From NCBI GenBank assembly GCA_036768485.1, contig JAVLUZ010000735.1, positions 186,001-250,000 on the forward strand: DNA of 64,000 bases, written 5' to 3'. This document shows positions 56,516 through 64,000 of the stretch, piece after piece. Made by a program: the position numbers and the translations under genes. Positions within the stretch are counted from its first letter, which is position 1. Each line of letters starts with the position of its first letter. Origin of the DNA: Mermis nigrescens (Eukaryota; Nematoda; Enoplea; Mermithida; Mermithidae). Under the pieces are notes generated by a model. The model saw only the letters and a program-made list of their open reading frames with translations, did not search any database and had not been told where the DNA came from.

Positions 56516-57691
56516 TGTAGATAGTGTATCTGCATGAGCGATTGCTTTGACCTTTGCGCTGCTAGTGCGCCAATTCGGAGCATCCGGTCGTGTGTTTCCA
56601 CTTTGGCGACCCAGCCATATTTTTCAGATTGACGATATGACATGGAGGCATTCCGACCGCCGCAGTGTCAATTGGTTGGACTCTTGTCGCTAGGTGTCGC
56701 GAGGGATACTATGATGCGACCGTTTACTGTGGAACACCCCACAAGTCCCCTATCAATTTTCACATTTAAAACATAGGCGACATGGCCGTATTCGCGTTGA
56801 GCCTGTCACGGTATGGAAAATCTACGTGCAAGTAGCACAATTTTGTCATAGTAATTTTAATATTTCTTTCTTCTATTACTGTGGGCCGATACATAGGATT
56901 ATTAGTTAGTTTGTGCCAGTTTGGCTTTTGCTTTTGTAGCGTGTCAACTTCGACTTTATTAGCGCCAGTACATTGTTTCAACTCGGTAAAAGCACGAAAA
57001 TCCCTGCCAAGAACGCATTATATGTAAACGATCAGGAATTGGGATGAAATAGCTGTATTTCTTGCCGGTTCGTTGGGTAAAGTCTTTGTTATCTTTTTCG
57101 TGCGAAATTTAACATTATCTTTCAGCAAAATCTATAAAATTATTACATAATTTTTATGGTGGACCTTGGATTAGAGCTCTTTGTTGTTGTGTTTTAGGTA
57201 CAGAGTGCTGTTAGAACCAAAATTCATAAGTAGTTTCGCCATAGGTAATCTAGTGCGAAACCTTTTCGATTCTTTTCGCGAAAAATTATTCTTTTGGTCT
57301 AGAAAGGTCTAAGGACCTAGGGCGAATACCGGGATTATCTAATTACTCCTGGTTAAGATCTGCGGTCGGCATCTCCTTCCCAATTCTGTAATTTTAACGG
57401 ACCAATTACGTCGATGGAGATTTTAGGCAGTAGGTATTCAGGGTCCAGTTTGGAAGAGTGCAGGTGTTTAGCGGCTTCTTGACCAAGGCGTAGGTATAAC
57501 TTAGGTACCCAGGTAAGTCGAAGGTACATCAGGGGTTCGCTGCTTTCGTAGTTGTTGTGTGCTGGGTATCTTGACAGCGTGCTGTCAGTTTAGTTTATTT
57601 TTATACTTCAAGTGCTAAATCAGCCAACTCGTTTGCGCCTTTAGCTAAGATACTCCAATAACTCGAAGATGGATTGGAGACCTAAGTTACA
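56516..57691 (+). repeat. 3' LTR of element B
   Basis: It starts TGTAGATAGTGTATCTGCATG, its hairpin partly worn, and ends ACCTAAGTTACA followed by the TAAG target duplication. It pairs with 44242-45421. Confidence 0.92.
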
Positions 57692-58871
57692 TAAGTAAAC
57701 ACTGCATATGAACTTTTGACCTAGAGCCTTACAAAAACATAATATTTTTCTTAAATTCAAAAAAAAACAATAAAATAGAATATGTATAGATAAAAGTATA
57801 GACCACTCAAAAAGCGTAAAAAACGCGTTTTTGTGCAGAAACAAATTTTTGACATGTTTTTGGTGGTTTTTGTAAAAGTTAGGGTGAAAATCCTAGATCC
57901 AGTACCTACCTTGTCGTACCTACTACGTTAGTGCTTACCAAGATTATTCATACACGCAATGTGATAAATATCATTTTAAACTTTACTGAAACAAGCACGC
58001 AATAACATGCAAGAAATTTTCCACATATGTATATGTATTTAGCTATCTTCAATCATAGCGATTGGGCGAAAATCATTGCGCCCCGTTTGCTACGCAATCT
58101 ACCCAACTGTAAAGAAATGTCCACTTGAACGACGCATGCATTTTACTTTGAAATGCGTGTTTCTTAGGTCCATTAGCCAGTGCATTGCTGCGGGCAGTCA
58201 ACTTTATCGGACTAAATAAGAGTCAGCGAGAAGTAAAATGACAAAACTTGAGATTATTTGTTGAAGTTGCATCATGGTCGAAGTAAGCAACGATCAGAAG
58301 CGATAAGTGAATTCCAGCTTGAGCACAGAAAATAATGCTGCTTCGAACTTCAGCTAAATAATATTGCAAACGCGCGGAGTCGGAATATAATTCATACACA
58401 ATGCAAGTATAAATTGCTAAGATGGAAGCAGTACCTAATGACATTCGCTACAACACTGACAAAGATAGGAATAACTACTATTTTTTGCTAACAAAAGTTG
58501 GGTACTAGCAAGAAAAAGTGCTCCGATGGAACAAAAAAAGTAGAATATACTTGGAACAAAGGATTATCAAGGACGTAAAAGGAGGGGACTAGAAAAAGCT
58601 CCTATCTACAAATGTCACAAAATTTGCTAAAACTCAGAAATTTCCTAAACAAAGAAAAATGAACTGTGCCTAAAACTGCAAGATCTGCTATAAATCAGAC
58701 TTTTTCTAAGCAACGCAAAAATCGAAGTATATTCTGCGGCCTCTGAAAAAATAGGTGAACCTTCTCATATTGTCCAGCGTACAGTGGGCGGTTCCAAAAT
58801 TCTGAGGGGGGTTTTCAAATTGGAATATTGGCCTTAAAAATAGTGCTATGGCGAAGAAAACACCATTTTTG
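57692..58871 (-). repeat. Arm 2, middle part, including a TIR arm and half a MITE
   Basis: Inverted copy of about 37964-39162. It contains the duplicated 73-codon ORF (58223-58444, minus strand), a TIR-element arm (58503-58740) beginning TACTAGCAAGAAAAAGTGCTCC, and the first half of the nested MITE. It stops at TTTG (58868-58871), where the solo LTR begins. Confidence 0.85.
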
Positions 58872-59510
58872 TGTAACTGCGAGAGTTACACGTGTTGGCG
58901 AACTTGTGTTAGCAGTTCGCAGTAGCCATCACATAGCCAATACTAGTAGCTATCTACGATAGTGTACTGTGGGCTATGCCTTCGGTCTTCCCACTTTTTC
59001 CCAATTTTTCAAAAATAAAAAACAAAAAGATACTTGTCCGGTAACATAGAGTTAAGTGTATGATAATAGTAATTGTTTCATGCATACCGCTTGTGTAATT
59101 GATAACATTCGATCTGAGATAAAAGTGTTTCAGTATTACGTTAATTTAACGTTTGTTTATTTTACTGTAATGGTCTCTTGAGGCCAATGTAGTTAGTGTT
59201 GTTGGCAGTCTTGTTGGCCATCGTACGATTGTATAGTTGCGTACGTTTCGTCTTTTCTTTTTGCTTATTTTTGTTGTCCGGCTATAGGCCGTGTATTCTG
59301 CGTTTGCGGAATAAATTGAAGAAAACCTACCCAGGGGTTTTTGGATATACCGAGGGTTAGGTCGGAAAATCCCACGTCGAGGATTTCGACTTATCAGAGT
59401 GGACGGATAGGTAAATTCCATATGATTGCTTATTTTATTCGAAAGCTTCGCCATTGTCAAGTTACGATAATTGATCACCGGCTTGTCTTATTATTATTAC
59501 AATACACATT

Positions 59511-60446
59511 ATGGGCGGTAAAAATCGCGGATCAAAAATTTACGTCAACAATCAACACTCTAAATCACCACCGCAACGAACGGGAAATTTTACTCTCCTT
59601 AATACAGAAGATGACAATAATAGTCTTTGTGTCATTTGCGCGGAGACAGTTACGGATAGTCATATTTCGGCTGTTCAATGTGGACTATGTCATAAGTGGG
59701 CACATGCTGAGTGCCTTAATCTACCATCAGCACTTATTTCATATTTCAATAGTTCGTCCTATATTGACGCTTCTTACTCTTTTCCATTCGTTTGCTCCTT
59801 GTGTAAACCCCTGTTCGAAAATTTCGCTTCTTTACCGGCTAAGATGGCTACTTTAGAATCTCGTCTAAACTCAATTGAATCAAAAATCGGCGCTTCTACG
59901 TCACCCAGCATCGTCGATATAGGCTTATTAATTCAAGATGGTCTAGAACGTGAATCAAAAAAGTCGAATGCGGTCGTATTTGGTTTAGCCGAATCTAACG
60001 ATGACCTTGTTTCGGTTAAATCTTTAATTGATGATTATAATAAAGACTCTGATTTTTCATCTGCCGATATAACGCAGGTATTTAGAGACGGTCCCAAATA
60101 TTCAGACAAACCTCAGTTTCTGAAAGTTTGTCTTTCTTCGTCACGTGCTCAACGTCGCTTTATTGGTCTTATCAACAAAGTTGTCCGCCCTGCAAATCCA
60201 ACAAACGTCTACTCGAAATTACGTGCGCGACCGGATTTGTCGTTTCTTCAGCGAAAACGTCAGCGTGAACTTAACGACGAGTTGCACCAACGACTGGACG
60301 CGGGCGAGACTAATCTATATATCGACTTTAGGGATGACTGTGTGAAGAAGAAAACTGTACGAGTCTATGATCCTCGTTCTACAGCCCCTAAACCATCTAA
60401 TCCCAAATTTCGTGCTCAACATGGTCAACACGCGTCTAATATTTAG
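59511..60446 (+). CDS. LINE ORF1: PHD-finger RNA-binding-type protein
   Basis: 311 residues. A C4HC3 PHD-type finger uses C40, C43, C57, C60, H65, C68, C95 and C98 (CVICAE, CGLCHKWAHAEC, CSLC). A short heptad-like segment follows (MATLESRLNSIESKI, residues about 111-125). A conserved ORF1 C-terminal domain starts at about 133 (AVVFGLAES, FRDGPKYSDKPQFLKVCL). ORF1 proteins of CR1/L2-type LINEs coat the element RNA. The product ends with TAG at 60444-60446. The reading frame is clean, suggesting a young copy. Confidence 0.9.
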   Translation: MGGKNRGSKIYVNNQHSKSPPQRTGNFTLLNTEDDNNSLCVICAETVTDSHISAVQCGLCHKWAHAECLNLPSALISYFNSSSYIDASYSFPFVCSLCKPLFENFASLPAKMATLESRLNSIESKIGASTSPSIVDIGLLIQDGLERESKKSNAVVFGLAESNDDLVSVKSLIDDYNKDSDFSSADITQVFRDGPKYSDKPQFLKVCLSSSRAQRRFIGLINKVVRPANPTNVYSKLRARPDLSFLQRKRQRELNDELHQRLDAGETNLYIDFRDDCVKKKTVRVYDPRSTAPKPSNPKFRAQHGQHASNI

Positions 60447-60482
60447 GTAAATTCGCCCCGTTATTTTGTTAATATTAAATGT

Positions 60483-63230
60483 TTGCTATGTAATTCTCGT
60501 AGTATTGTGAATAAGTTAGGGGAACTTCACTTTCTGTTAAATACTGCAAAATTCGATATATTATTTTTTTGTGAAACCTGGTTAAATGAATCTATTTCCG
60601 ACAGTCTATTATGTCCGTTAAAAAATTATATTATTCTCCGATCAGATCGTAAGAATAAGCGGGGAGGTGGAGTTTTAATTTTTGCTAAACCTCATCTTTA
60701 TGCTCGATGCGTTAAAGTTCCTGCTTCTCTGTTTGTGTCTGATACTTTAGTAGTTGAAATTTTAAAAGGTGGAGATGTTATAAGATGTTTGTTAGTTTAT
60801 AGACCTCCTCAGTATGATTTTGATACTGCACTTCGGATATGTAATTTAATTGAATGGGCTACTAATAGTTGTCATCCCGTTATTATAGTAGGGGATCTAA
60901 ATTTGCCTAAAATTGATTGGTTTCATGGTACTTTTACATTTAATCCATTAAACGAATTATTTTTTGATTACTTATCAGCTAGTGGTCTGCAACAGTTAGT
61001 TAAAGAAAATACTCACGATAATACTTTGATTGATGTAGTATTTGCTGCATATAACGTTTTTAATATCCAGGTTCTTCCTCCTTTTTCAACAAGCGACCAT
61101 AATTCGATTTCTTTTGAAATTTTAACTAGAACTTTTCAAGATGGAGATAAACCTAGCTTAAATTTCAATAAAGCGGACTACGAGAGTATAGCTACTTTTT
61201 TATCCTCTGTTTCTTGGCCTGACATTTTTTCTACATGCTCAACAGTTAATGACATGTATAATGTTTTTTTAAGTATATTAAATCCTCTTATTTTTAGTTT
61301 TGTACCTACTTTTAGGGCTAAATTAAAATTTAAATACCCTAAAAGCTTACATAAATTATTTCTTAAAAAACGTTCTCTATGGGATAAGTATAAAAGGTGT
61401 AAAACTCCAGGAACTAAAGTTAAATATCGAAATCATTGTAAGGCTCTACGTAGAACTATTCATAATTATTTCTCTTCTCAAGAAAACAAATTGCTCAAGA
61501 ATAATAATCCTAAAGCTTTCTATACTTTTGTAAATAATAGGTTAAAAAGTCGCAGTGAAATTCCTCCTCTAACATTTTCTGATAATAATGTTATAACCGA
61601 TTCATTACGCAAGGCTAACATTTTTAATGATTATTTCGCTTCAGTGTTTTCTAGTGACATTACTAACGCGAATTTTCTTTTTCAGAAGCGCTGTGATTTT
61701 TCGCTTTCTGACATTATTTTTAGTGAGGATCGCGTATTGGAAGCCATTAACCATCTAAATACGTCTATTGCAGTTGGCCCCGATGGCATATGTAATCTTT
61801 TTATTAAAAAATTGTCGTTTCAAATGATAAAGCCGTTAGTTAGTATTTTCACTGTATCTTTTCTGTCTGGAAATATTCCCGAGCTTTGGAGCATGGCACA
61901 TGTTATTCCAATATTAAAAAAGGGGGATCCAGCATTAGTGGATAATTACAGGCCCGTTTCTCTTTGTTGTTCTATTGCCAAAATTATGGAAAGAATTATT
62001 AATAGTCAATTGTTAGACTTTCTTAAGGTTAATAAACTAATATCTCCTTTTCAATTTGGTTTTCAAAAGAATAAATCTTGTGAAACACAATTGTTAAAGT
62101 GTAAATTTTCATGGATTCAGTCGTTAGCTAAAAAAGAAACTGTTGATATAATATATTTAGATTTCTCTAAAGCTTTTGATAAAGTAAATATGGAAAAACT
62201 TCTTATTAAGTTAAACGGATATGGAATAAACGGTAATTTGTATGCATGGTTAAAGGCCTATTTGTTTAATCGTTCCCAATGTGTTCGCGTTAATCAGTCT
62301 TTTTCAGATTATGTGCCTGTTACCAGCGGTGTCGTCCAAGGAAGTGTCCTTGGACCTACGCTCTTTTCGATTTTTATAAATGATATATGTGATAATATTT
62401 GTAGTACGGTTTATATGTTCGCAGATGATATCAAAATTTTCAATATTAGTCGTAACTGTAAATTATTACAGTCTGATTTAGATAAGATTATTGACTGGGC
62501 AATTGCATGGGATTTACCTATTTCTCGAACCAAAAGTCAAGTTCTATATTTGGGTAATAATAATCAAAAAGCTGTTTATAGACTAAATGGGGAAATTATT
62601 TCTAGTGATCCGTTTGTCCGTGATTTAGGAGTTTTGATTCCTCGAAATTTAAAATTTAAGGAACATTATAATTCTTTGATTAAAAAAGCTTTCTTTAGAT
62701 GTATTTTAATACGCAAATCATTTTTTTCGCGTGATAAAGGTAATCTTGTTAAAGCTTATAGTTGTTATGTTAGACCTTTATTAGAGTATTGTTGCAGTGT
62801 ATGGAACCCCTCTTATCTTAAGGATATAGATAGATTGGAAGCTGTTCAACGTAGATTCACTAAATATATTTTTGGCTATAATAATATTTTTTCTTACGAG
62901 GATCGTTTAACACAACTTAAATTGTGCAGACTTGAATTAAGACGCTTGCAGATTTGTCTGTGTATGATGTATCAAATTATTTGTCATAAATCATGTTTGG
63001 AAGCTGATGATTTTTTTGTATTTAATCATAATATTACCCGTAGCATTAATAGATTTAAATTAGTCATACCTACTGTACATTCTAATTTAGAAAAGTTTGA
63101 TTTCTTTTACAAATACATCGCAGTTTGGAACGATCTTCCTGACTTCATTGTTTCTTCCCCTAACCTAAACATATTTAAATCTAGATTAGCAAACTTTGAT
63201 TTATCTAGATATCTTGTGGGGCGCGCGTAA
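60483..63230 (+). CDS. LINE ORF2: AP endonuclease and reverse transcriptase
   Basis: The frame is open for 915 residues from 60483, but no ATG occurs near its start. The endonuclease begins within VNIKCLLCNSRSIVNKL, upstream of the first listed codon. The frame is that of ORF1 and is separated from it only by the TAG at 60444. AP-endonuclease residues (numbered from 60483) are E31 (CETW), D138 and N140 (VGDLN) and D205-H206 (SDH). The RT core has YRPVSLCCSIAKIMERI, FLDFSKAFDKV-like LDFSKAFDKV, GVVQGSVLGPTLFSIFIND and FADD at 646-649. The C-terminal part has a CR1-like YVRPLLEYCCSVWNP. Translation by UAG read-through or reinitiation is inferred. Confidence 0.93.
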   Translation: MLCNSRSIVNKLGELHFLLNTAKFDILFFCETWLNESISDSLLCPLKNYIILRSDRKNKRGGGVLIFAKPHLYARCVKVPASLFVSDTLVVEILKGGDVIRCLLVYRPPQYDFDTALRICNLIEWATNSCHPVIIVGDLNLPKIDWFHGTFTFNPLNELFFDYLSASGLQQLVKENTHDNTLIDVVFAAYNVFNIQVLPPFSTSDHNSISFEILTRTFQDGDKPSLNFNKADYESIATFLSSVSWPDIFSTCSTVNDMYNVFLSILNPLIFSFVPTFRAKLKFKYPKSLHKLFLKKRSLWDKYKRCKTPGTKVKYRNHCKALRRTIHNYFSSQENKLLKNNNPKAFYTFVNNRLKSRSEIPPLTFSDNNVITDSLRKANIFNDYFASVFSSDITNANFLFQKRCDFSLSDIIFSEDRVLEAINHLNTSIAVGPDGICNLFIKKLSFQMIKPLVSIFTVSFLSGNIPELWSMAHVIPILKKGDPALVDNYRPVSLCCSIAKIMERIINSQLLDFLKVNKLISPFQFGFQKNKSCETQLLKCKFSWIQSLAKKETVDIIYLDFSKAFDKVNMEKLLIKLNGYGINGNLYAWLKAYLFNRSQCVRVNQSFSDYVPVTSGVVQGSVLGPTLFSIFINDICDNICSTVYMFADDIKIFNISRNCKLLQSDLDKIIDWAIAWDLPISRTKSQVLYLGNNNQKAVYRLNGEIISSDPFVRDLGVLIPRNLKFKEHYNSLIKKAFFRCILIRKSFFSRDKGNLVKAYSCYVRPLLEYCCSVWNPSYLKDIDRLEAVQRRFTKYIFGYNNIFSYEDRLTQLKLCRLELRRLQICLCMMYQIICHKSCLEADDFFVFNHNITRSINRFKLVIPTVHSNLEKFDFFYKYIAVWNDLPDFIVSSPNLNIFKSRLANFDLSRYLVGRA

Positions 63231-63822
63231 AACTTGTCATTCCATTGACTCGCATGTCCCTTTACTAATTCGTAATTGCATTTATTATATATCTTGTCAT
63301 TTCGTATTTTAACTGTTGGTATTAGTAATAAAATTTTCTTTCTTCTTTCTTTCTTTCTTTTCTCAAACCCAAAATTGATCAAAAACATTATTTAATCTTT
63401 AAGGATGATTGATCAGTATAGAGCTCCTATTGTTGTTTTCATAGTCTATTGTGCTACACGTATTAGGAACCGAAAACATTTATGTTAGAATCGAACCTTG
63501 AAAAGAAGTTAAATAATCAACTTGAGCTTTGAGATAGGTCAACTGACCTCCGCGGCAAATTCCGAGATTAGGTAGGTAGCCTTAGGTCTTAGGGCGTAGC
63601 TGCTGAGATCACCCGACCAGAAGCAGCCAGCAATATTAGGGCTGAGGGGATCGAAGCCGTAGGGTTTGTGAGGGTCCAAGGATCGAAGCGATCCCAGGCT
63701 AAGCGATCGGGGCCAGCGCTAAGTGCAGATCTAAGTACCTACGTACCTAAGTAATTCTCGAAGGCAAATACATCCGGTTCCTACGTCGATCTCGTAGACG
63801 CTAGGGACCCATTGTATTTACA

Positions 63823-64000
63823 TTTGAACGTTTCTTGTCGAGCTCTATCTATTGGTACCTACCAAAAAAGCCCAAAAAGAGCAGAAAGATTTAAAAACTT
63901 GAATTCTGGAGGTATTGTTGGGTATTTGCGTCTTGTTGTTGGGTATTTTGCCTTGGGGTGCATACTCCCCAAACCCCCGACGTCTAGGTATGATATCCAA
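63823..64000 (+). repeat. Arm 2, outer part: second half of the interrupted MITE
   Basis: It continues the MITE after the TTTG duplication, with GAACGTTTCTTGTCGAGCTC and the CCCCGACGTCTAGG end. It matches 37790-37964 inverted. The duplication continues past the window edge. Confidence 0.85.

Larger units (their letters stand above)
44242..57691 (+). mobile_element. Element B: 13.45-kb Ty3/gypsy retrotransposon, both LTRs, decayed ORFs
   Basis: It is bounded by LTRs of 1180 and 1176 bp with TGT...ACA ends and a perfect 4-bp target duplication TAAG (44238-44241, 57692-57695). The uninterrupted target is at 39159-39162. Its order is leader, gag, protease, pol, ORF3 exonuclease remnant, ORF4 remnant, ORF5 remnant, as in element A. 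Every ORF is broken by stops, frameshifts and small deletions. Its LTR sequence is unlike family A although its proteins are alike. Confidence 0.92.
59452..63362 (+). mobile_element. CR1-type LINE, apparently full-length coding region
   Basis: It has a short 5' leader (about 60 nt), ORF1 and ORF2 in one frame, and a 3' UTR of about 110 nt with AATAAA at 63327-63332. The tail is (TTTC)n up to 63361. Both uninterrupted LTR copies carry about 12 bases (ATCATAATTTAT-like) at the site, missing here. The insertion therefore seems to have deleted a few target bases instead of duplicating them. Confidence 0.8.
58872..63822 (+). mobile_element. Solo family-A LTR interrupted by a CR1 LINE
   Basis: It starts TGTAACTGCGAGAGTTACAC and ends GTATTTACA, flanked by the target duplication TTTG (58868-58871, 63823-63826). 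Without the LINE it would be about 1.05 kb, like the LTR at 7491-8568. The two LTR pieces are 58872 to about 59450 and about 63362-63822. No internal retrotransposon sequence is present, so it is a solo LTR left by recombination. Confidence 0.85.

Overview
The window is animal nuclear DNA, AT-rich and dominated by transposable elements. The evidence for an animal is spliced exons, a CR1-type LINE with a PHD finger, Ty3/gypsy LTR retrotransposons, MITEs and an epsin-like terminal exon. The style fits an invertebrate (arthropod- or nematode-like), but nothing fixes the species. There are no bacterial operons, no CRISPR array and no rRNA.

Layout. 1-2.4 kb: repeats, a hAT transposase fragment with its 3' end, then the last exon of an epsin-like gene (+ strand, 2019-2227). 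2.4-7.1 kb: several small MITE families and a 0.79-kb terminal-inverted-repeat element. 7.5-18.3 kb (- strand): a Ty3/gypsy element, here called element A. Its 3' LTR is 7491-8568, followed in reverse order by ORF5 remnants, ORF4, ORF3, pol and a truncated gag-protease. ORF3, in the env position, carries a DEDDy 3'-5' exonuclease domain. 18.3-21.7 kb: foreign sequence replacing the 5' part of element A, with a broken ORF that looks like two HMG boxes. 21.7-22.6 kb: a truncated second LTR of family A. 23-27.4 kb: repeats rich in the motif TTTACAC. 28.3-35.0 kb (- strand): a four-exon gene for an unrecognised membrane protein whose splice phases all agree. 37.1 kb to the end: a large inverted duplication. 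Arm 1 (37.1-40.8 kb) is intact. Arm 2 (42.6-64 kb and beyond) has been split by two later insertions.

The arm-2 insertions are well defined because arm 1 keeps the empty sites. The first is element B, a 13.45-kb decayed relative of element A with 1.18-kb LTRs (44242-45421 and 56516-57691) and target duplication TAAG. The second is a solo LTR of family A (58872-63822) with target duplication TTTG, inside a MITE that is itself inside arm 2. A nearly intact CR1 LINE (ORF1 59511-60446, ORF2 60483-63230) later inserted into that solo LTR.

The most interesting system is the element A/B retrotransposon lineage. It has gag, a retropepsin, reverse transcriptase, RNase H and integrase, plus two or three extra ORFs where errantiviruses carry env. 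The first extra ORF encodes an RNase D/WRN-like exonuclease, and remnants of the same domain are in element B. Both copies keep a branch-point-like motif, a pyrimidine tract and a splice acceptor just before the ORF3 ATG, suggesting a spliced subgenomic mRNA. I know of no described Ty3/gypsy family with this arrangement. A second point is the LINE, whose ORF1 and ORF2 share one frame and are separated by a single UAG with no usable AUG for ORF2.
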